From Sulfurimonas sp. (GTDB taxonomy: Bacteria > Campylobacterota > Campylobacteria > Campylobacterales > Sulfurimonadaceae), in NCBI GenBank assembly GCA_030673275.1, contig DAOVJL010000068.1, positions 1 through 6,687 of the forward strand: a DNA stretch of 6,687 nt, written 5' to 3'. Below, piece after piece: positions 1 through 4,666 of the stretch. How positions within the stretch are numbered: the stretch's first letter is position 1; each line of letters opens with the position of its first letter. Both the position numbers and the translations under genes were made by a program. The notes beneath the pieces were generated by a model, which searched no databases, was not told the origin of the DNA, and saw only the letters and a list, made by a program, of their open reading frames with translations.

Positions 1-408
1 GAGTATATGGATAATCAGTTTGCTGCTGCCCAGATAAGCGGTTTGAAATCTGATGAGCTTTTGAAACTGCTTCGTGAACATTATGAGTTTGAAGATGAGG
101 GCTTTGACGGTTCATCACCTTCACACTACTTCCGCATGAAAGATGGCTATAGATTTGGTCTTATCGAGCCTTATGAAGATGATTTTTGTAAGCAGTGTAA
201 TCGCATACGTCTTACTGCTGAGGGAAATCTTATCCCATGTCTTTACTTTGATGAAGCACTGAGTATTGGTAAGGCTATTAAAGCTGGTGATATTAAGGCT
301 GCCGCAGAGGTACTGCGAGAAGTAGTAAGAACAAAACCAGAAAAAAATCGCTGGGGTGGTGAAGATGGTGAGACTTCATCCCGTGCTTTTTACGAGACCG
401 GTGGATAA
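1..408 (+). CDS. moaA: GTP 3',8-cyclase MoaA, C-terminal part (5' end outside window)
   Basis: This is the C-terminal 135 residues of MoaA, a radical-SAM enzyme that turns GTP into 3',8-cyclo-7,8-dihydro-GTP, the first committed step of molybdenum cofactor synthesis. The frame is open from base 1 (Glu-Tyr-Met-Asp, as in the family's IEYM segment), so the true start lies upstream and the ATG at 7 is internal. The C-terminal [4Fe-4S] site that binds GTP is complete: cysteine codons at 187, 196 and 238 give C-x2-C-x13-C within FCKQCNRIRLT. The N-terminal SAM-binding cluster is outside the window. The protein ends in Gly-Gly, the tail needed for MoaA activity in characterised members. Two tandem TAA stops are followed at once by the queE start, which suggests one transcript. 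No oddities are visible in this part. Confidence 0.95.
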   Translation, partial: EYMDNQFAAAQISGLKSDELLKLLREHYEFEDEGFDGSSPSHYFRMKDGYRFGLIEPYEDDFCKQCNRIRLTAEGNLIPCLYFDEALSIGKAIKAGDIKAAAEVLREVVRTKPEKNRWGGEDGETSSRAFYETGG

Positions 409-411
409 TAA

Positions 412-1170
412 GTGCTCTACTTAGTTGAACATTTTTACTCTATACAAGGTGAAGGTAAGTATACAGGCACGCCATCACTGTTTTTCCGTTTTGGCGGATG
501 TAATATGAAGTGTGAAGGTTTTGGCTGTGAAGAACTCTCTCAAGATGGCACAAAAGTTTTAGGATGCGATACAGTGTATGCTGTAAACAAGGAGCATTTT
601 TCTTCTACTTGGATTCCAATCAATAGTTCAAGAGAGCTTTTAAATATTTTAAACCAGTATGAGCTACCAAAAAATGTAGACATAGTTTTAACCGGCGGAG
701 AGCCATTAATATATGCGAATGAACCGTTATTTATTGAGTTCTTGGAAGCTCTAAATGCAGATGGACACCGTATTACTTTTGAGACAAACGGTTCTTTACA
801 TGTAGACTTTGGTAAATATCCAATATATAAAGAGTGTATCTTTGCTCTATCGGTAAAACTTTCAAATTCTAATGAACCTTTATCTAAAAGAGTTAGAGGC
901 GATGTTATTTACTCTATTGCTACAAATGCTAAAGAGGCTTTTTTCAAGTTTTCTATTGATGCAGAGTCAATAACGCTTGGACTAGAAGAGGAGATATCTG
1001 AAATTATTATCCACTCACCGACAACGTTAGTATACTGTATGCCTCTTGGCGGAACGAAAGAGGAAGTTGAGGTAAATACAGAACCGTTGATAGAGTTTTG
1101 TAAGGTAAAAGGCTATAATTTTAGTGATAGACTACATATACGAATATGGGATCAAAATAAAGGTGTATAA
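412..1170 (+). CDS. queE: 7-carboxy-7-deazaguanine synthase QueE (radical SAM)
   Basis: QueE converts 6-carboxytetrahydropterin to 7-carboxy-7-deazaguanine, the ring-contraction step toward preQ0 and queuosine in tRNA. The 252-residue protein opens with the QueE signature YSIQGEG (residues 9-15), followed by FRFGGCNMKC, TGGEP (94-98, SAM-binding GGE motif) and FETNG (123-127). The cluster ligands look unusual: Cys30 and Cys34 have the family x3 spacing, but the cysteine aligning with the canonical WCDT motif is Cys52 (GCDT), after a 17-residue gap that also contains Cys39. The start is GTG at 412, one codon after the moaA stop. GGTGGA at 400-405, inside moaA, serves as SD, so translation is probably coupled to moaA. 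The adjacent queD gene supplies the preceding reaction, which supports the assignment. An unspecified radical-SAM enzyme is the alternative, but the N-terminal signature argues against it. Confidence 0.92.
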   Translation: MLYLVEHFYSIQGEGKYTGTPSLFFRFGGCNMKCEGFGCEELSQDGTKVLGCDTVYAVNKEHFSSTWIPINSSRELLNILNQYELPKNVDIVLTGGEPLIYANEPLFIEFLEALNADGHRITFETNGSLHVDFGKYPIYKECIFALSVKLSNSNEPLSKRVRGDVIYSIATNAKEAFFKFSIDAESITLGLEEEISEIIIHSPTTLVYCMPLGGTKEEVEVNTEPLIEFCKVKGYNFSDRLHIRIWDQNKGV

Positions 1171-1186
1171 GATGTTACTTCTATGA
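1159..1186 (+). other. Candidate SD plus four-codon mini-ORF coupling queE to queD
   Basis: An SD-like AAAGGTG (1159-1165) overlaps the end of queE and sits 6 nt before an ATG at 1172. That ATG reads Met-Leu-Leu-Leu-stop, and its TGA (1184-1186) overlaps the queD ATG as ATGA. The same SD is 17 nt from the queD ATG, too far for ordinary initiation, and no other purine-rich SD lies between. Termination on the mini-ORF, or at the queE TAA (1168-1170), could hand ribosomes to queD. This is an inference from geometry; the mini-ORF could be chance. Confidence 0.35.
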
Positions 1187-1764
1187 TAATAAGAAAACTT
1201 TTTAAATTTGAAAATGCTCATATAGTTAGAGGGTGTTCCAGTATAAAGTGTAGAAGTTCACTTCATGGACACTCATATAAAGTTGAACTGCTTTTTGAAT
1301 CTAATTTTTTAGACAATGGGCAGATGATTTATGACTTTGGATTAATGAAGCAAAATATGAAGTCTTTAATTGACGGTTTTGATCACGGTGTAACACTTTG
1401 GAATGGTGATGACAAAGATTATATAAAAGATATGAAAAAACATTCACAAAGATGGATAGAACTTCCGGTATCTCCTTCATGTGAGCAATTCTCGCGTGTA
1501 ATATTTTTGATGATAGACAGACTTTTAAAGCTTACATCAAGTGTTAATGGTGAAAAAGAGGTGAAACTAAATAGCGTTATAGTTCACGAGACAGACACAG
1601 GTTATGCTCAGGCATTTCAAGAAGATGCCTATTCAAAAGCTATGGGTGAAATTGATTTAGATGAGATTATATTTTCTGATGAAGTTAAAAATAGCTGGAG
1701 TGATAGCCAACTATGGGATAAAGTAAAGAGAGGTGAGAGTTTTATAAACCCTCAAAGTGTTTAA
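1183..1764 (+). CDS. queD: 6-carboxy-5,6,7,8-tetrahydropterin synthase QueD (PTPS family), extended form
   Basis: QueD makes 6-carboxytetrahydropterin from 7,8-dihydroneopterin triphosphate, the step before QueE on the route to preQ0. Zinc ligands of the PTPS/QueD fold are visible: His13 (FENAH) and the HGH motif at 28-30. The likely nucleophile is Cys23, with Cys18 as alternative. Asp67-His68 (FDHG) fits the catalytic Asp-His pair, Glu101 (SPSCE) the substrate-anchoring Glu segment, and His135-Glu136-Thr137 the C-terminal motif. At 193 residues it is much longer than the roughly 120 of E. coli QueD; the extra sequence lies between about 73 and 95 and in the tail after 145. The start is fixed: no start codon occurs between the in-frame queE TAA (1168) and ATG 1183, and a later start would lose His13. 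A 6-pyruvoyl-tetrahydropterin synthase activity cannot be excluded, but the queE neighbour favours QueD. Confidence 0.88.
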   Translation: MIIRKLFKFENAHIVRGCSSIKCRSSLHGHSYKVELLFESNFLDNGQMIYDFGLMKQNMKSLIDGFDHGVTLWNGDDKDYIKDMKKHSQRWIELPVSPSCEQFSRVIFLMIDRLLKLTSSVNGEKEVKLNSVIVHETDTGYAQAFQEDAYSKAMGEIDLDEIIFSDEVKNSWSDSQLWDKVKRGESFINPQSV

Positions 1765-1769
1765 TACTA

Positions 1770-3017
1770 TTACTCGCAACTAATTAAATTAAGCATCGTC
1801 TCACTGCTGAAACTAAACCTTGTTGGAATTATTTTTACATCACTCCCTTTTGTTAAAAGACCGCAATTTTCATCAATAATAATATATGAGTTTGAAGTTG
1901 CCAATGGAGAGATCATTCCAGGTGCAAATTTTTTATATGGTTCAAAAGAGGAGCCGTCAAAAAAACCTGGAACTAAAGTCCTTCTTCCAAATTTTAATTT
2001 GTAATCACTTTTTATTTTTGTATGAATAGCTTTTAAATATTTAGATTTGTTACCGCTTAAGGCAAGTATTATACTTTGCCCAAACAGTTCAAAGTTCAGT
2101 GCTGCTGCAAGAGGATTTCCCGGAAGGTTTAGAACTAAAGTGTCTCCAATACGACCAAAAGTTGTAGGTTTTCCCGGTTTTATCTCTATCTTGTCAAAAA
2201 ATGTTTCGCATCCAAAAGCTCCAAATGCCTCTTTTGTAAAATCAGCATCACCAACACTGACTCCACCCGATGTTATGATGAGGTCACTATCCATTGCACT
2301 CTGGATATGAATATGTATATCTTCAAGTGAATCATGAGCAGTTCCTATAAAATCAACTTCACATCCAAGTTCTAATGCTCTTGAGTAAAAAGTCGGTGTA
2401 TTCGTATTGTATAGTTGGTAGTCTGTCACATTTTCAAAATGCATTTTAAGTTCGTTTCCGGAAGCAAAAATAGCAATCTTTGGTTTTTTATATACTTTTA
2501 CATGACTAATACCCTGTGATGCTAAAAGAGTAATATGATGAGCGTGAAGTTTTTCGCCATCACTTAGAAGCTGATCGCCACTTTTAATATCTTCACCACA
2601 AAAGCGGATATGTCTGTTTTTTTCTAGGTTATCAGGTAATATGATATTAACTTCTGTATCTTGACTAGATTTATTAGAACTGTTAAAACTTACATCCTCA
2701 ATAGGAACTATACACTCCGTACCATATGGAATCTTTGCTCCTGTCATTATCTTGATACCAAATCCACACTCTAATACTTCTTTTGAATCATCACCTGCAA
2801 AAATTGTGTGAGTTACTTTTACAAGCTTACCGGCTCCATTAACTTTTACAGCATATCCATCCATTGCAGAATTATTATATGGTGGCAGGTTGTGTGAAGC
2901 TACGATATTCTCTGCTAAAACCATTCCCAAAACTGACTCTATCGGTAGTATTTTTAAAGATTTTTTTGTAGTGTTTTCATAAACATGTTTGAGTGCTTCT
3001 TCTATTGTTACAGCCAT
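1770..3017 (-). CDS. moeA: Molybdopterin molybdenumtransferase MoeA
   Basis: MoeA inserts molybdate into adenylylated molybdopterin to give active molybdenum cofactor, in the cytosol. The 415-residue protein has the usual length and domain order. LPPYNNSAMDGYAV lies at 44-57 (Asp53 matches the essential Asp of E. coli MoeA), IMTGAKIP at 90-97, and an R-x2-GED motif at 138-143. The MoCF domain follows with ASGNEL (185-190), SGGVSVGDADF (249-259), KPGKP (279-283) and LPGNP (297-301), and a C-terminal beta domain completes it. ATG at 3015-3017 is preceded on the minus strand by the SD AAAGGA (complement of 3023-3028), 5 nt away. A perfect palindrome abuts that SD on its upstream side. The gene converges on queD with 5 bp between stops. 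With moaA nearby, this gives a split molybdenum-cofactor locus. All key motifs are intact. Confidence 0.95.
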   Translation of the reverse strand: MAVTIEEALKHVYENTTKKSLKILPIESVLGMVLAENIVASHNLPPYNNSAMDGYAVKVNGAGKLVKVTHTIFAGDDSKEVLECGFGIKIMTGAKIPYGTECIVPIEDVSFNSSNKSSQDTEVNIILPDNLEKNRHIRFCGEDIKSGDQLLSDGEKLHAHHITLLASQGISHVKVYKKPKIAIFASGNELKMHFENVTDYQLYNTNTPTFYSRALELGCEVDFIGTAHDSLEDIHIHIQSAMDSDLIITSGGVSVGDADFTKEAFGAFGCETFFDKIEIKPGKPTTFGRIGDTLVLNLPGNPLAAALNFELFGQSIILALSGNKSKYLKAIHTKIKSDYKLKFGRRTLVPGFFDGSSFEPYKKFAPGMISPLATSNSYIIIDENCGLLTKGSDVKIIPTRFSFSSETMLNLISCE

Positions 3018-3028
3018 TTAATTCCTTT

Positions 3029-3045
3029 ATTTTGTTGCACAAAAT
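3029..3045 (-). promoter_or_regulatory. Perfect inverted repeat in the moeA leader, next to the SD
   Basis: ATTTTGT and ACAAAAT form 7-bp arms around the trinucleotide TGC. On the moeA strand the repeat ends at 3029 and the SD AAAGGA starts at 3028, so no base separates them. It could be a dimeric repressor operator or an mRNA hairpin affecting ribosome access. It does not match the ModE or FNR consensus as I know them. The function is unproven. Confidence 0.45.
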
Positions 3046-3059
3046 GAAAGAAACCTTCC

Positions 3060-3065
3060 ATTTTA
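3060..3065 (-). promoter_or_regulatory. Possible -10 box for moeA
   Basis: On the minus strand TAAAAT (complement of 3060-3065) lies downstream of a T-rich run (complement of 3071-3081) and 43 bp from the moeA ATG. A start near 3053 would put the palindrome at 3029-3045 within the leader. There is no good -35 box. The call is weak and rests on position and composition only. Confidence 0.25.
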
Positions 3066-3098
3066 TTAGTACGAAAAAAGAACTAGTCCCTTTTTCTA

Positions 3099-3142
3099 CG
3101 CTGACGCCGCTAAGGCGACTAAAGCTAGGCTTTTTTAAAGCC
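3099..3142 (+). repeat. Stem-loop intergenic element, copy A
   Basis: This GC-richer patch in an AT-rich spacer holds two small hairpins: CGCC-GCTAA-GGCG (3105-3117) and GGCTTT-TTT-AAAGCC (3128-3142). Between them is ACTAAAGCT (3118-3126). The combination GCTgA, ACTAAAGCT and a TTT-loop hairpin reappears, degenerate and in opposite orientation, at 4601-4630. An outer pairing TAGTC (3084-3088) with GACTA (3117-3121) is also possible. It may be a dispersed palindromic repeat or an RNA structure; there is no terminator-type T tail after the second hairpin. Confidence 0.4.
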
Positions 3143-3170
3143 AGAATATAAATAAGTTTATTTATTGTTA

Positions 3171-3184
3171 TATTATAGTAAAAT
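3171..3184 (+). promoter_or_regulatory. Probable promoter -10 region of the membrane-protein gene
   Basis: Overlapping -10-like hexamers lie just before the ATG at 3191: TATTAT (3171-3176), TATAGT (3174-3179) and TAAAAT (3179-3184). A T-rich stretch (about 3155-3170) precedes them, as is usual for Campylobacterota sigma-70 promoters lacking a -35 box. Initiation 6-7 nt after TAAAAT or TATAGT would leave a leader of 0-5 nt, so the mRNA would be leaderless or nearly so. Confidence 0.45.
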
Positions 3185-3190
3185 TCCGCT

Positions 3191-3607
3191 ATGAATGCTA
3201 TAAATGAAATGTATGATATGAGTATTGTAGCACATAACTATGGTGTTATGTCGGTTTTAGTTGTGATTTTGATTAATATGTTTATGCTTTTGCGTGCAAA
3301 AGATATAAGTAAATATATGAGATTTGTAAGTATTTTTACGCCTATTGGTTCAACTACGATAGGTTTGATTATTTTTACCGGTGTTATTATGATGGCGGCT
3401 AAACATCTAGATTTTACCATAGCAAATATAGCTATGATAATATTTGCGGTAATCTTGATATTTTTAGAAGTTAAAAGAACTTCAAAACTAAAGTATTTAA
3501 ACAAAAAAGAAAAGGGTATTTTAAAAAAGTATAAATCTTTTGCTTTTAAAATTTTGGCTCTTGAGGTTTTTGTAACACTATCTATCTCTTTTTGGATGTG
3601 GATTTGA
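3191..3607 (+). CDS. Unrecognised four-helix inner-membrane protein upstream of rsmE
   Basis: I do not recognise a named family. The 138-residue product is hydrophobic, with four predicted membrane helices at about 17-34, 45-70, 74-92 and 117-137. A lysine-rich loop at 95-115 between helices 3 and 4 is likely cytoplasmic, which places both termini in the cytoplasm. Helix 2 contains TPIGSTTIG followed by a Gly-containing run, and His15 and His72 flank the first two helices; heme or metal binding is possible but unsupported. There is no cleavable signal peptide. ATG at 3191 has no SD, and a -10-like box lies right upstream; Met7 or Met10 are alternative starts, also without an SD. Its stop overlaps the proposed rsmE start (TTGA), so the two are probably co-translated. 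I recall a small membrane protein beside rsmE in other Campylobacterota, which would make it a conserved partner of unknown role. Confidence 0.75.
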   Translation: MNAINEMYDMSIVAHNYGVMSVLVVILINMFMLLRAKDISKYMRFVSIFTPIGSTTIGLIIFTGVIMMAAKHLDFTIANIAMIIFAVILIFLEVKRTSKLKYLNKKEKGILKKYKSFAFKILALEVFVTLSISFWMWI

Positions 3608-4275
3608 TATATATACTTGATGATGATGCGGGAAAGGAATTCTTAAATGTCAAAGGGGAACTTTACAAATATCTTGTAAAAGTCAGACGACATGTTGAGG
3701 GTAATGAGCTCGGTTTTCGTTCAAGAAAAGATATAAAAACACTTCATAACTATAGAGTCCAAAGTGTAGAAGCGAGAAGTTTGGAACTCTCTTTAATATC
3801 TTCACATGTCAAAGAAGTAAAAAGTGAAAAATCTCTACATGTAGCTTGGTGCGCTATAGACTCAAAATCAATAGAAAAAGTTCTTCCATCACTTTGCGAG
3901 ATAGGAGTAGAAAAAATCTCTTTTATTACCTGTGACAGAAGTCAGAAAAATTTTAAACTGGATTTTAAAAGGTTTGAGAGAATTGTAGAGGCTTCAATGC
4001 AACAGAGCGGAAGAAGCTCATTTCTTGAGTTTGACATGTATAAAAATATAAAAGATTTTATAGATGAATTTCCTGATACGAAAGTATTTGATTTTTGTGA
4101 CAACACTTTAGAAAATAGTGCAGATTTTGAGACTGTGCTAATTGGTTGCGAGGGTGGTTTTTCAGTAAATGAGAAAGAGTTATTATCTTCATTGGAAGTT
4201 TTTAGATTTGATACCCCTATGATTTTACGCTCTGAAAGCGCTGTTATGGCAGTGGCATCAAAAATATTACTTTAG
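3604..4275 (+). CDS. rsmE: 16S rRNA (uracil-1498-N3)-methyltransferase RsmE
   Basis: RsmE uses SAM to methylate N3 of U1498 in helix 44 of 16S rRNA, near the decoding site. It is a SPOUT-class enzyme with an N-terminal PUA-like RNA-binding domain and a C-terminal knotted domain. The VRRH segment (27-30) is the family's N-terminal motif. Central E-K-V-x3-L-x-EIGV and DRSQKNF segments, a following MQQSGRS, the SAM-loop IGCEGGFS (180-187) and LRSESA (208-213) near the end all fit. The usual IGPEGGFS has Cys182 in place of proline. I chose TTG 3604 because MIYILDDDAG matches the usual RsmE beginning, it overlaps the upstream TGA, and GGA at 3594-3596 is a suitable SD. GTG 3598 or TTG 3592 would add two or four residues. 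The length of 223 is slightly short of the common 225-245 but complete. Confidence 0.9.
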   Translation: MIYILDDDAGKEFLNVKGELYKYLVKVRRHVEGNELGFRSRKDIKTLHNYRVQSVEARSLELSLISSHVKEVKSEKSLHVAWCAIDSKSIEKVLPSLCEIGVEKISFITCDRSQKNFKLDFKRFERIVEASMQQSGRSSFLEFDMYKNIKDFIDEFPDTKVFDFCDNTLENSADFETVLIGCEGGFSVNEKELLSSLEVFRFDTPMILRSESAVMAVASKILL

Positions 4276-4299
4276 CTTTAAGAAAAAATTCGATATAAT
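4271..4299 (+). promoter_or_regulatory. Promoter for rpmE with perfect -10 box
   Basis: TATAAT at 4294-4299 is a consensus -10. The hexamer at the right spacing upstream (TTTAGC, 4271-4276, 17 bp) overlaps the rsmE stop and is a poor -35, as expected for Campylobacterota. Transcription would start near 4306 and give a leader of about 75 nt before rpmE that contains the two hairpins described next. rpmE can therefore be expressed separately from rsmE. Confidence 0.65.
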
Positions 4300-4310
4300 C
4301 CCACTTACAA

Positions 4311-4368
4311 AAATCCGCACCCATACGGATTTAAAAAATATATAGATATTCGCACACAAACGAGTATC
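4311..4368 (+). promoter_or_regulatory. Two-hairpin 5' leader of rpmE, candidate L31 autoregulatory element
   Basis: Hairpin 1 pairs AAATCCG (4311-4317) with CGGATTT (4326-4332), 7 bp with loop CACCCATA. Hairpin 2 pairs GATATTCG (4345-4352) with CGAGTATC (4361-4368), 8 bp with one T-G wobble and loop CACACAAA. Both loops have eight bases, begin with CAC, contain CA and end in A, and both are closed by a CG/CG step. Hairpin 2 ends at 4368 and the rpmE SD AAAAGG starts at 4369. L31 leaders that bind their own product are known in other phyla. That this one does so is inference. Confidence 0.5.
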
Positions 4369-4381
4369 AAAAGGCAAAAAA

Positions 4382-4582
4382 ATGAAAAAAGATCTTCACC
4401 CTAACTTAGTAACTTGTGCTGTAACTTGTGCATGTGGAAACAGCTTTGAAACTAAAAGTGAACAAGAGTCAATGAGAATTGATATTTGTAATGAGTGTCA
4501 CCCATTCTTCACAGGTTCTGAGCGTATGGTAGATACTGCTGGTAGAATTGAAAAATTCAACGCACGTTACGCTAAAAAATAA
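4382..4582 (+). CDS. rpmE: 50S ribosomal protein L31, zinc-binding type
   Basis: L31 (bL31) sits at the subunit interface of the large subunit. This 66-residue protein begins MKKDLHPNL, typical of the family. It carries the zinc-ribbon cysteines Cys16, Cys18, Cys36 and Cys39 (C-A-C, C-N-E-C), so it is the C+ form, the kind usually replaced by a zinc-free paralogue under zinc limitation. No such paralogue is in this window. HPFFTG (40-45) is the conserved central segment, and the C-terminus is basic. The SD AAAAGG (4369-4374) is 7 nt from the ATG. It lies between two rRNA methyltransferase genes in a ribosome-related cluster, but has its own promoter and structured leader. Length and motifs are normal. 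Confidence 0.97.
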   Translation: MKKDLHPNLVTCAVTCACGNSFETKSEQESMRIDICNECHPFFTGSERMVDTAGRIEKFNARYAKK

Positions 4583-4600
4583 TAACTTTAATGTATTTTC

Positions 4601-4630
4601 TCGCCAAAGGCGAAGCTTTAGTGACTGAGC
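4601..4630 (-). repeat. Stem-loop intergenic element, copy B
   Basis: Read on the minus strand this has GCTCA (4630-4626), ACTAAAGCT (4622-4614) and a hairpin TCGCC-TTT-GGCGA (4613-4601). That is the same order as copy A at 3099-3142: GCTgA, ACTAAAGCT, then a stem with TTT loop. The stem sequence differs but pairs fully. On the plus strand it stands 18 nt after the rpmE stop, and no T run follows, so it is a poor intrinsic terminator. It could instead slow 3'-end decay of the rpmE message. Confidence 0.4.
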
Positions 4631-4632
4631 AT

Positions 4633-4659
4633 AATCTGGACTTGTTCAGATTAGGTGAG
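4633..4659 (+). promoter_or_regulatory. Hairpin and SD of rsmI
   Basis: AATCTGGA (4633-4640) pairs with TTCAGATT (4645-4652), 8 bp including one G-T wobble, closing a CTTG tetraloop. The SD AGGTGAG (4653-4659) begins at the next base and is 7 nt from ATG 4667. That spacing makes 4667 the start of rsmI in preference to GTG 4655, which lies within the SD itself. Confidence 0.5.
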
Positions 4660-4666
4660 ATTTAAT

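Noticed and set aside
2047..2310. Plus-strand reading frame of 87 codons inside moeA
   Set aside because: It lies antisense to an intact, motif-complete MoeA, shows no family features and has no SD.
3018..3190. tRNA, small RNA or CRISPR repeat in the longest spacer
   Set aside because: There is no cloverleaf, no regular spacing of repeats, and no promoter-hairpin-T-run combination typical of a small RNA.
3238..3504. Minus-strand reading frame of 88 codons with hydrophobic residues
   Set aside because: It is a shadow of the four-helix membrane protein; hydrophobicity on the opposite strand follows from AT-rich composition.
3592..3603. TTG 3592 or GTG 3598 as the rsmE start
   Set aside because: They add residues not seen at the usual RsmE N-terminus. 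TTG 3604 overlaps the upstream stop and has a suitably spaced GGA; the choice stays uncertain.
4601..4613. TCGCC-AAA-GGCGA after rpmE as an intrinsic terminator
   Set aside because: The stem is only 5 bp and no T run follows on the plus strand; listed instead as part of a repeat element.
4655..4666. GTG at 4655 as the rsmI start
   Set aside because: The GTG is part of the SD AGGTGAG that serves ATG 4667, and the family N-terminus begins at 4667.
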